A stretch of 64,000 nt of DNA, taken from assembly GCA_050011155.1 (NCBI GenBank), contig JBEKJP010000086.1:1-64000 (forward strand), in the 5' to 3' direction. Position numbers and translations under genes: made by a program. Below, piece after piece: positions 57,252 through 64,000 of the stretch (positions are counted from its first letter, which is position 1; each line of letters opens with the position of its first letter). The notes under the pieces are model-generated. The model saw only the letters and a program-made list of their open reading frames with translations. It ran no database searches and had not been told where the DNA came from. The DNA is from Palsa-504 sp050011155 (GTDB taxonomy: Bacteria; Actinomycetota; Actinomycetes; Streptosporangiales; Streptosporangiaceae).

Positions 57252-57647
57252 GTGGAACCTCCTGCGCCGTCACCCGAAATGGTCGAAGCCTCGCGCAGGC
57301 ACCTGACCGAGCACTATGCGTCCGGTGTCGACCTGCTGCTCTGGGAGACCGAGAAACGCCTGGTCCCGGACCTGGACGCGATCAAGGCGGTCACCGATGC
57401 GGCGGGTGCTGAGCGAGCCGAGGGGCTGGACATCGGGGCTGCCCTGGTCCTGGTGCAGGCGGCCCGGCTGGGCCTGGATCGCCTCGAGTGCGAGCTCTTC
57501 GACGCGGCGCAGGCCATGGGCATGCGGCCGGAGGCGATCGCCGCGGTGCTCGACCTGCCGGACGCCGCGGCCGCGGCGAAACGGCACCGCCGGCTCGAGG
57601 CCCGCCGGGCTCTGCCGTACGGCGACGTTGATACGCCTTCGGCTTAA
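57252..57647 (+). CDS. Uncharacterised helical protein
   Basis: The 131-aa, mostly alpha-helical protein has PSPEMVEASRRHLTEHYASGVDLLLWETEKRLVPDL, GAALVLVQAARLGLDRLECELFDAAQAMGMRPEAIAAVLDLPDAAAAAKRHRRLEARRALP. The second half resembles a small HTH-like bundle (MGMRPEAIAAVLDLPD). I do not recognise the family. GTG 57252 is chosen for the -10 spacing; a GTG three codons earlier is possible. Confidence 0.6.
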   Translation: MEPPAPSPEMVEASRRHLTEHYASGVDLLLWETEKRLVPDLDAIKAVTDAAGAERAEGLDIGAALVLVQAARLGLDRLECELFDAAQAMGMRPEAIAAVLDLPDAAAAAKRHRRLEARRALPYGDVDTPSA

Positions 57648-57758
57648 TCCAGCCGGCATAGGCGTATAAGCACGCGTACTCCTGAGATTTACCCTCCCTG
57701 CACCCGGTCATCGGCGGCTATCGTGGGAGCAGGCTTCGCTTCGGACATCGGTGGGGAC

Positions 57759-58706
57759 GTGCCGGACTGGGATAACACGGAGAGCAGGGAGAGCGACGAG
57801 GACGCGGCATGGCGCGACCTGGTCGCCCGGTTCGAGGCACCCGCGGCCACGACCGGGCCCTCTCCCTGGCCGGAGCGCGAGAACGTGTCCGGGCCGCAGC
57901 TGCCTGGCGGTACCGGGGGTCCCGGCGCGGCCTCACCCGGCCGGGGCAGGCACGAGGCCGGGGGACCGCCAGAGCCTGAGGGAACGCCTCGTGGCACCGA
58001 CGGGCCCCGCAGCCCCGGCGGCCATCGCCGCACGGACGGGCCCCAGGGCAGTGACGGACGCCGCGCCGCCGACGGTTTCCGCACGCCTGGCGGCCCAGCG
58101 GACGCCGACGGCACGTCCTGGCCGGGCGGGTCCGGAAGCACCGGAAGCACCGGAAGCACCGGCGAACGCGGTACCGCCGCGGGGCCGCCGGAGGCCAGGG
58201 GCACCCGCGGGTCCGGCCCGACCCGGGGAGACCAGGCCGGCGGGGAAGCACGCGGCGCCGAGGGGATGCGCGGGTTCGACGACGAAGGCGCCCGGCAGGC
58301 GTTCCGGGCGGAACGGCAGCCGGGGGCACACGAACCAGATGTGATCCAGGCCGCGCGACGGGAGCGGCGGACGTCCGCGCACGGGACACGAGCCCGCCGG
58401 ATCCGGGCCCGCAAGATCCCGCCGCGGCCAGGGCCGGAGGACGACGAGGGGCATTTCGTCCCGCCCACGCCGCCGCCGCTGCCCAAGCTGGACCCGGTAA
58501 CCAAGGGCGCCTGGGCGGCGTTGTTCGGCGGGCCGGCCTACCTGGTCGTGGCGACCGCGGTCGGCTGGTCGGTACCCGGCGTCGCCGCGTTCTGCGCAGT
58601 GGCGGCGTTCGTCACCGGGTTCGCCATACTCGTGCTGCGTATGAACGAGTCTTCGGGTCCAGGGCCGGATGGTCCGGACGGCGGCGACGACGGCGCCGTG
58701 GTCTGA
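57759..58706 (+). CDS. Conserved two-TM membrane protein with long disordered N-terminus
   Basis: The 315-aa protein starts PDWDNTESRES and DEDAAWRDLVARFEAP, followed by ~190 Gly/Arg/Pro-rich residues including GSTGSTGSTG. A conserved basic segment (RIRARKIPPRPGPEDDEGHFVPPTPPPLPKLDPVTKGAW) follows, then two membrane helices and an acidic tail. A similar protein precedes glucokinase in Streptomyces (recalled synteny). Function unknown. GTG 57759 is chosen for the conserved PDWDN start; 57723 is an alternative. The last 95 bp overlap the convergent glucokinase gene. Confidence 0.7.
   Translation: MPDWDNTESRESDEDAAWRDLVARFEAPAATTGPSPWPERENVSGPQLPGGTGGPGAASPGRGRHEAGGPPEPEGTPRGTDGPRSPGGHRRTDGPQGSDGRRAADGFRTPGGPADADGTSWPGGSGSTGSTGSTGERGTAAGPPEARGTRGSGPTRGDQAGGEARGAEGMRGFDDEGARQAFRAERQPGAHEPDVIQAARRERRTSAHGTRARRIRARKIPPRPGPEDDEGHFVPPTPPPLPKLDPVTKGAWAALFGGPAYLVVATAVGWSVPGVAAFCAVAAFVTGFAILVLRMNESSGPGPDGPDGGDDGAVV
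58132..58158 (+). repeat. 9-bp tandem repeat x3 in the membrane-protein gene
   Basis: CCGGAAGCA repeats three times, encoding Gly-Ser-Thr units. Confidence 0.85.
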
Positions 58707-59661
58707 AGATTGCCGCGCTGCTCGCCCGGGCCAGGTCGGCGGCGCCGACGATCCCGGCGTCCTCACCTAGCTGCGCGACCTTGATCTCAGCCAGCGGGCG
58801 GTGACCGTGGCCGGTCAGCGCGCGCTCGAAGACTGCCCGGGCCGGGTCGAGCAGCAGTTCGCCCGCCTCGGAAACCCCGCCGCCGATCACGAAGCAGGCC
58901 GGGTCGAGGATCGCGGCCAGGTCGGCCAGGCCCTGGCCGAGCCAGCCGCCGATGGTCTGGAAGCAGCGCAGGGCGGCCGGGTCCCCCTCGGTCGCGGCCC
59001 GGGTGATCACCGGGCCCGAGATGCCCTCGGGCGTCCCGTCGCCCAGCTGCAGCAGCCGGATGGCGGCGCTCGGCGTGCGCCTGGCGAGCTCACGCGCCTC
59101 GGCGACCAGGGCGTTGCCGCTGCAGTACTGCTCCCAGCAGCCGCGGTTCCCGCACCCGCACAGCCGCCCGTCGGGTACCACGCGGATGTGCCCGGGCTCG
59201 CCGGCTATCCCCCACCGGCCGCGGTAAAGCTCGCCGCCGATGAGGACGGCGGCGCCGATACCGGTGCCCAGCGCCACCAGCATCGCGTCGCGGTACCCGC
59301 GCGCGGCGCCGAACCGGGCTTCGGCCCAGGCGGAGGCGTTCGCGTCGTTCTCCACCACGACCTCGCGGCCGAGGCGTTCTTCCACCCGCTGTTTCAGCGG
59401 CTCGTCACGCCAGGCGAGGTTCGGGGCGAAAAGCATGGTGGCCCGGGCGCTGTCGACAAAGCCAGCCGCGCCCAGCCCGATCGCCGCGATCCGGTGGCCG
59501 GCCAGGAGCTCGGTCACCGCGTCGGCGATCGCTTGCTCGGTCCGCGCCGGACTGGCCGCCGGGGTCGATCTCTTCAGCTTGGCGATGATGCGGCCGTCTT
59601 CGTCGACTACCCCTGCCGCGACTTTCGTGCCACCGACATCGACGCCGATGGCGAGCGTCAC
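58612..59661 (-). CDS. glk: ROK-family glucokinase
   Basis: The 349-aa protein phosphorylates glucose and, in Streptomyces, takes part in carbon-catabolite control. It has the phosphate-binding LAIGVDVGGTKVAAGVVDEDGR, ENDANASAWAEARFG with the catalytic Asp, and the ROK zinc signature GEPGHIRVVPDGRLCGCGNRGCWEQYCSG. The usual domain ends near ADLARAS; about 30 arginine-rich residues follow and lie within the 95-bp overlap with the convergent gene. GTG 59661 overlaps the stop of the next gene upstream (GTGA). Confidence 0.93.
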   Translation of the reverse strand: MTLAIGVDVGGTKVAAGVVDEDGRIIAKLKRSTPAASPARTEQAIADAVTELLAGHRIAAIGLGAAGFVDSARATMLFAPNLAWRDEPLKQRVEERLGREVVVENDANASAWAEARFGAARGYRDAMLVALGTGIGAAVLIGGELYRGRWGIAGEPGHIRVVPDGRLCGCGNRGCWEQYCSGNALVAEARELARRTPSAAIRLLQLGDGTPEGISGPVITRAATEGDPAALRCFQTIGGWLGQGLADLAAILDPACFVIGGGVSEAGELLLDPARAVFERALTGHGHRPLAEIKVAQLGEDAGIVGAADLARASSAAIFRPRRRRRRRPDHPALDPKTRSYAARVWRTR

Positions 59662-60332
59662 TGACTGGTTTCCCCGCGGTCGGACGCAGCGCCGGTGCCG
59701 GGGCGCGAAGGGCCGCCCCGTTCGGCCTGACGGTTTTGCTCTTGGGTCTTCATGACCTGCTCGAACGCGGAGAACGCGCCTTCGACCACCCCGGCCAGGG
59801 CCCCGCCCGCGTCGGCCAGCCGGGCACTGAGCCCGCTCGCGCCGCCCGTCCGGGCCGCGCGGGCCGCCTGGCAGATCGGGCACCACTGGCACTCGGGCGA
59901 CTCGGTGGGAGGCGGCTCGTTGGTGGCCGTGTCCCACACGTCACCGCTGTTTTTGCGCTCGGCCCCGATGGTCCGCTTCACCTGGTCAGCGACCTGGTTG
60001 GCCATGCTGCGGGCGCCCGCCTTCATCATCCAGCGCTGGAAGTCCGCGACCGGGTCGCTGCCGCGGGACGAGCCGCGACCGCCGCCCGCCTGGCCTCGAC
60101 CGCCGTTCCTGGCCTGGCCGTTGCTCCGCGGCTGGTTATTACCGCGCGGGCCGCTACCTGCAGCGGAACCGTCCTGCGTGGCACTGGCCCACGGATCGCG
60201 GGCGGACGAACCGCTATCGTGCGGGCTGTTGTCTTGCGGGTCACTGCTCTGTGACGGGCTGCCGCTCTGCGGTGCGTTGCCTTGCGGCTCGCCGCTTTCG
60301 CCTGGCTGGCTCTCGTCTCGGGATTCCGACAC
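59658..60332 (-). CDS. SCO2127-like protein upstream of glucokinase
   Basis: The 224-aa protein has residues 1-90 rich in Ser/Gly/Asn/Gln (disordered), then a conserved part: SDPVADFQRWMMKAGARSMANQVADQVKRTIGAERKNSGDVWDTATNEPPPTESPECQWCPICQAARAAR with a CxxC pair, and a C-terminal helix AFSAFEQVMKTQEQN. It resembles the small gene preceding glkA in Streptomyces (SCO2127, from memory), which affects glucose sensitivity. The GTGA overlap with glk supports co-translation. GGAGG precedes its GTG by 6 nt. Confidence 0.75.
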   Translation of the reverse strand: MSESRDESQPGESGEPQGNAPQSGSPSQSSDPQDNSPHDSGSSARDPWASATQDGSAAGSGPRGNNQPRSNGQARNGGRGQAGGGRGSSRGSDPVADFQRWMMKAGARSMANQVADQVKRTIGAERKNSGDVWDTATNEPPPTESPECQWCPICQAARAARTGGASGLSARLADAGGALAGVVEGAFSAFEQVMKTQEQNRQAERGGPSRPGTGAASDRGETSQ

Positions 60333-60359
60333 CTGACGCCTCCTACACGAATCGTACCG

Positions 60360-61127
60360 CTACCACTGCAGGACAAATGGCGTGCCGGTGGCGCGGAAGT
60401 GCCCGACGTTCAGGCATTCCGTGGCGCCGACCCTGGTGCGTCGGGCCAGCGGCTGGTGCACGTGCCCGAAGATCGAGTACCTCGGCTGGGTCGCCTTAAT
60501 CACGTCGAGCAGCGCCATGCTGCCCTTCTCCATCCGCCGGGCCACGGTGTCATAGAGGAGTTCGGGGATCGCGGGCGGGATGTGCGTGCAGAGCACGTCG
60601 ACCTCGCCGACCGCCTCGAGCTTGGCGCGGAACTCCTCCTCGCTGATCTCGTTCGGCGTGCGGTAGACGGATTTCAGGCCGCTGCCGACGAACCCGAACG
60701 TCCATCCGTCCAGTTCCGCCGTGCCGCCGTCGATGACGTGATGGCCCGGCTTGATAAACCGCTCCCACATGGCGGGGACATCGACGTTGCCGTAGGTCAG
60801 GTAGGCCGGCTCGGGCAGGACGCCGAACAGCTCGCCGTACTGGCGGGTCATCGCGGCCTCGAAGAGGCTGGCCCGGCTCTCCGGCCGGGACGCGAACAGG
60901 CCCATCGAGAATTCCCTGGCCTCGTCGAACTTCTTCTCGGTGCGCAGCCGGACGTACTCACCGGCCGCCTCCACTCCGAACAGGTCGGCGAAAATACCCT
61001 GGCCGTGATCAGCGTAGTCGAGGAACAAGAGCAGGTCGCCCAGGCAGATCAGCGCGTCAGCCCCGTCGCCCGCGCGGGCCAGCGCATCCGCGCGACCGTG
61101 GACGTCGCTCACCACGTGGACTCGCAT
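60360..61127 (-). CDS. Metallophosphoesterase
   Basis: The 255-aa calcineurin-like phosphoesterase has VHVVSDVHGRADAL (motif I), LICLGDLLLFLDYADH (motif II, GDxx), YGNVDVPAMWE (GNxD), DVLCTHIPP and FGHVHQPLARR. This set binds a dinuclear metal. The substrate is unknown. It lies 27 nt before the SCO2127-like/glk pair on the same strand and has a leaderless -10 (TACCGT), so it may head the operon. Confidence 0.9.
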   Translation of the reverse strand: MRVHVVSDVHGRADALARAGDGADALICLGDLLLFLDYADHGQGIFADLFGVEAAGEYVRLRTEKKFDEAREFSMGLFASRPESRASLFEAAMTRQYGELFGVLPEPAYLTYGNVDVPAMWERFIKPGHHVIDGGTAELDGWTFGFVGSGLKSVYRTPNEISEEEFRAKLEAVGEVDVLCTHIPPAIPELLYDTVARRMEKGSMALLDVIKATQPRYSIFGHVHQPLARRTRVGATECLNVGHFRATGTPFVLQW

Positions 61128-61133
61128 GACATA

Positions 61134-61139
61134 ACGGTA
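61134..61139 (-). promoter_or_regulatory. -10 element TACCGT, leaderless for the metallophosphoesterase gene
   Basis: Minus strand TACCGT then TATGTC (6 nt) then ATG 61127, the same hexamer and spacing as the promoter at 47494. Confidence 0.5.
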
Positions 61140-61250
61140 AGCCGGCCGGGTCGCATGATCGACACCGGGAATTGACCGGCGGGCACCCTAAGCTGGTACT
61201 GCTTGTACTGACTCGTAACGTCTAGTGGCACTGCCGCCCTGGAGGATGCC

Positions 61251-63065
61251 GTGCGCGAATTCAGCCTGCCCGCCCTGGCGGAGATCCCGGCGACCGCGAA
61301 CCTGGCCAGCACCGTGTTCCGCCGCGCCGCCGAGCAGCCGCAGGCGGTGGTGCTGCGCCGGCCTGACGCCGCGGGGTCGTGGACGGGCGTGACGGCGAGC
61401 CAGTTCCGGGATGAGGTGGTGGCGCTGGCCAAGGGCCTGGTCGCGGCGGGCGTCAAGGCCGGGGACCGGGTCGCGCTGATGTCGCATACCCGGTACGAGT
61501 GGACGCTGATCGATTACGCCATCTGGACCGCGGGCGCGGTGACGGTGCCGGTCTACGAGACGTCCTCGGCCGAGCAGACCGAGTGGATCCTGTCCGACTC
61601 GGGCGCGTCGGCCTGCTTCGCCGAGACGGCCGCCTTCGAGGACATGATCGCCCCGCTGCGGGACCGGCTGCCCGCGCTGTCCCAGGTGTGGCGGATCGAT
61701 GCGGGCTCCGGAGGTTCGGCGCTGGACACGCTGCGCGCGGCGGGCGCGGACGTCGGCGACGAGGTGATCACCGAGCGCTCGGCCGCGGCCAAGGCGTCCG
61801 ATCTCGCCACGGTCATCTACACCTCGGGCACCACCGGGCGCCCCAAGGGCTGCGAGCTGACCCACGCGAACCTGCTCGCCGACGTGCGCAACGCGTTCCA
61901 CGGACCGCTCGCGCAGGTGACCGAGATCCCGAACAGCAGCACCCTGCTCTTCCTGCCGCTCGCGCACGTCTTCGCCCGGATCATCCAGGTCGGCTGCCTG
62001 GAGGGCGGGATCGTCCTCGGGCACTGCGGCGACCTGAACGGGCTGCTGCCCGCGCTTGCCTCGTTCCGGCCCACGTTCATCCTGGCCGTGCCGAGGGTGT
62101 TCGAGAAGGTCTTCAACACCGCCGAGCAGAAGGCCGCCAGCGACGGCAAGGGGGCTATCTTCGGCCGCGCGGCCGCGGTCGCCATCGCCTGGAGCCAGGC
62201 CCTCGACGGCCTGGGCCGGCCGGCGTTCGGCCTGCGGGCCCAGCACGCGCTGTTCGACCGGCTGGTCTACGGCAAGCTGCGGGCCGCGCTCGGCGGGCAG
62301 ACTCAGTACGCCGTGTCCGGCGGCGCCGCGCTGAGCGACCGCCTGTGTCACTTCTTCCGCGGCGTCGGCGTCACCGTCCTGGAAGGGTACGGGCTGACCG
62401 AGACGACGGGGGCGGCTACCGTCAACCGGCCGGACCGGGTCAAGATCGGCACCGTCGGCCTGCCGCTGCCCGGCGTGGCGATCAGGATCGACGAGGACGG
62501 CGAGATCCTCATCAAGGGAGTCAACGTCTTTCCCGGTTACTGGCGGAACGAAGCCGCCACCAGCGAGATCTTCACCGAGGACGGCTGGTTCCTTACCGGT
62601 GACATCGGGGAGCTCGACGAGGAGGGCTTCCTGAAGATCACCGGGCGGAAGAAGGAGATGATCGTCACCGCCGGCGGGAAGAACGTCGCCCCGGCCGTGC
62701 TCGAGGACCGGCTCCGCAGCCACGGGCTGATCAGCCAGTGCATGGTGGTCGGCGACGGCCGGCCGTTCGTCGCGGCGCTGGTCACGCTGGACCCCGAGGC
62801 GTTCAGGCTGTGGAAGGAAAAAAACGGCAAGGCCGCCGACGCGACGATCGCGTCGCTGCGCGACGACCCCGCCCTGACCGCGGCCGTGCAGGCCGCGGTC
62901 GACGACGCCAACCAGGCGGTCTCCCGGGCGGAGTCCATCAGGAAGTTCCGGATCCTCGACGAGGACTTCACCCAGGAGGCCGGCCAGCTCAGCGTCAAGC
63001 TCGGGATCCGCCGGAGCGTGCTGCTCAAGGACTTCGCGGCCGACATCGACGCCCTCTACGCGTGA
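61251..63065 (+). CDS. fadD: Long-chain fatty-acid-CoA ligase
   Basis: The 604-aa AMP-forming acyl-CoA synthetase has P-loop-like ATVIYTSGTTGRPKGCELTHANL, the adenylation core VLEGYGLTETTGAATVN, GWFLTGDIGELDEEGFLKITGRKKEMIVTAGGKNVAPAVLED, and the C-terminal catalytic lysine region KLGIRRSVLLKDFAADIDALY. It activates long-chain fatty acids for lipid synthesis or degradation. GTG 61251 follows GGAGG by 5 nt. It diverges from the metallophosphoesterase gene; the matching Streptomyces neighbour order supports the annotation. Confidence 0.93.
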   Translation: MREFSLPALAEIPATANLASTVFRRAAEQPQAVVLRRPDAAGSWTGVTASQFRDEVVALAKGLVAAGVKAGDRVALMSHTRYEWTLIDYAIWTAGAVTVPVYETSSAEQTEWILSDSGASACFAETAAFEDMIAPLRDRLPALSQVWRIDAGSGGSALDTLRAAGADVGDEVITERSAAAKASDLATVIYTSGTTGRPKGCELTHANLLADVRNAFHGPLAQVTEIPNSSTLLFLPLAHVFARIIQVGCLEGGIVLGHCGDLNGLLPALASFRPTFILAVPRVFEKVFNTAEQKAASDGKGAIFGRAAAVAIAWSQALDGLGRPAFGLRAQHALFDRLVYGKLRAALGGQTQYAVSGGAALSDRLCHFFRGVGVTVLEGYGLTETTGAATVNRPDRVKIGTVGLPLPGVAIRIDEDGEILIKGVNVFPGYWRNEAATSEIFTEDGWFLTGDIGELDEEGFLKITGRKKEMIVTAGGKNVAPAVLEDRLRSHGLISQCMVVGDGRPFVAALVTLDPEAFRLWKEKNGKAADATIASLRDDPALTAAVQAAVDDANQAVSRAESIRKFRILDEDFTQEAGQLSVKLGIRRSVLLKDFAADIDALYA

Positions 63066-63081
63066 GCCCCCGGGGCCCGGC

Positions 63082-63339
63082 CTAGCGGACGATCTGGCCG
63101 TTCGCCCGGCGGGCCGCGGGCGGCTCGTGCAGCAGCATGCCCGAGGTCCGGAACAGGAACTCGGCGTAGTCGGCGGGAGCCCGGCCCTGGCGGTCGAGGT
63201 ACGTGTCCGGAGCCGTCCGCAGGACGGTCAGCCGCCGCTGGGCGGCGTTGCACTCGGCGATGACGGTGGCGACGCGCCGGCCGAAACGGCCGAATGCGGT
63301 CCGGGCGGGTGCGGTGGCCTGCTGTGCCTTCTGGTTCAT
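63082..63339 (-). CDS. Small uncharacterised protein
   Basis: The 85-aa basic protein has NQKAQQATAPARTAFGRFGRRVATVIAECNAAQRRLTVLRTAPDTYLDRQGRAPADYAEFLFRTSG. This helical segment with AQRRLTVLRTAPDTYL is typical of small actinobacterial proteins. ATG 63339 has AGGAGG with 4 nt spacing; the longer frame is rejected. Function unknown. It converges with the acyl-CoA ligase. Confidence 0.75.
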   Translation of the reverse strand: MNQKAQQATAPARTAFGRFGRRVATVIAECNAAQRRLTVLRTAPDTYLDRQGRAPADYAEFLFRTSGMLLHEPPAARRANGQIVR

Positions 63340-63479
63340 CGTTCCTCCTCGATACGCTTCCCCGTTCACGATCCAGTCTCGCGGTAAGGCCCCCCGGTAC
63401 GGCATCGGAGGAAACCCCTATCTCGCCTGCTCAAAGGGGCCTTAGATACTCTCAGGACCGACTTAGGCGAAGGCTGGGC

Positions 63480-64000
63480 TTAGCCTTCCAAGATCACGGA
63501 CAGGCGGGCGGCGGACAGTTCCTCCCGCCATTCCCGGTCCACCCAGGCCTGCCCCTTCTCCCCCATGGCCCGGGCCTTCGCGGGGTCGCCGAGCAGTTCG
63601 ACGAGGCGCTTCGCCACGCCGGGCACGTCGCGGACGACATAGCCGGTCTCGCCGTCGAGGATCGCGTCCGGCGCTCCGCCCGAGTCGCCGCCGATCACCG
63701 GCAGGCCGGTGGCCGACGCCTCCAGGTAGACGATGCCGAGGCCCTCGACGTCCAGGCCGGCCCGGCGGGTCCGGCAGGGCATGGCGAACACGTCCGCCGC
63801 GTCGTAGTAGCTGGGGAGTTCGGGCCAGGGAACCGGGCCGGTGAAGATGACGTCGCTGGCCCCGCGGCTGTCGGCCAGGCGCCTGAGCTTGGGGGCGTAG
63901 GGGCCGTCACCGACCAGCAGCAGTACCGCGTCGCTGACCTGTGCCTTCACCCGCGGCCAGGCCGAGATCAAGGTGTCCTGCCCCTTGCGCGGCACCATCC
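63480..64000 (-). CDS. Glycosyltransferase family 4, C-terminal half (gene continues past the right edge)
   Basis: Minus-strand frame open to the window end, ~173 residues. It has the GT-B C-terminal donor-binding fold: AVLLLVGDGPYAPKLRRLAD, FTGPVPWPELPSYYDAADVFAMP, and the nucleotide-sugar motif EGLGIVYLEASATGLPVIGGDSGGAPDAI. This matches GT4 mannosyltransferases of the PimB type; the acceptor cannot be told from the fragment. Confidence 0.85.
   Translation of the reverse strand, partial: MVPRKGQDTLISAWPRVKAQVSDAVLLLVGDGPYAPKLRRLADSRGASDVIFTGPVPWPELPSYYDAADVFAMPCRTRRAGLDVEGLGIVYLEASATGLPVIGGDSGGAPDAILDGETGYVVRDVPGVAKRLVELLGDPAKARAMGEKGQAWVDREWREELSAARLSVILEG

Overview
The window is high-GC DNA from an actinobacterium. 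It carries a BldD developmental regulator with a c-di-GMP signature, an actinobacterial integration host factor (mIHF/sIHF), a PASTA-type Ser/Thr kinase beside an Rv2175c-like DNA-binding protein, and many GTG starts. At least a dozen genes have a -10-like hexamer 6-7 nt before the start codon, as in leaderless transcripts. Gene order matches, from memory, two blocks of Streptomyces chromosomes: riboflavin/his to bldD, and metF-pknL-aroG-pfk-glk-acyl-CoA ligase. A Streptosporangiales-like or related filamentous actinomycete is a reasonable guess. The species cannot be named from the sequence.

Layout, 0-12 kb: an XdhC-family gene running off the left edge, a Nudix hydrolase, hisG, then the riboflavin operon ribE-ribBA-ribH (minus strand) behind an FMN riboswitch. 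Next come a receiver-less winged-helix protein, a HAD phosphatase, a sigma factor fused to a zinc-finger/transmembrane/extracellular module, a double-domain Lrp/AsnC regulator divergent from a DHA2 MFS exporter, rpe, and a DUF2786 protein.

12-32.6 kb, almost all minus strand: rsmB, fmt, def, priA, metK, coaBC, rpoZ, gmk, mihF, then the complete UMP pathway pyrR-pyrB-pyrC-carA-carB-pyrK-pyrD-pyrF. The genes are tightly overlapped and the pathway starts behind a PyrR-binding leader that pairs with the pyrR Shine-Dalgarno. bldD is divergent from pyrR.

32.6-36 kb: a SAV_6107-like HEPN protein and an IS1182-family element. The element lies inside long imperfect inverted repeats and a 27-bp outer direct repeat. 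Here the two Streptomyces-like blocks meet, so it is probably a rearrangement junction.

36-64 kb: a GH2 glycosidase with a long Pro/Ala-rich N-terminus, a GNAT enzyme, metF, the Rv2175c-like gene, an FAD reductase, pknL, and a DAHP synthase preceded by an aromatic leader peptide and a strong terminator (classic attenuation). Then come thiI, two tandem paralogous membrane proteins, a methyltransferase, a CGNR protein, a DUF4262 protein, a broken MFS gene, a PadR-ABC exporter operon, pfkA with pyrophosphate-type residues, an acyltransferase divergent from an esterase, two uncharacterised proteins, a ROK glucokinase with its upstream partner, a metallophosphoesterase, a long-chain acyl-CoA ligase, a small protein, and a glycosyltransferase running off the right edge.

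Short in-frame tandem repeats recur inside conserved enzymes (carA, coaBC, rsmB, priA), and one such repeat marks the break in the MFS pseudogene. No tRNA, rRNA or CRISPR array was seen.
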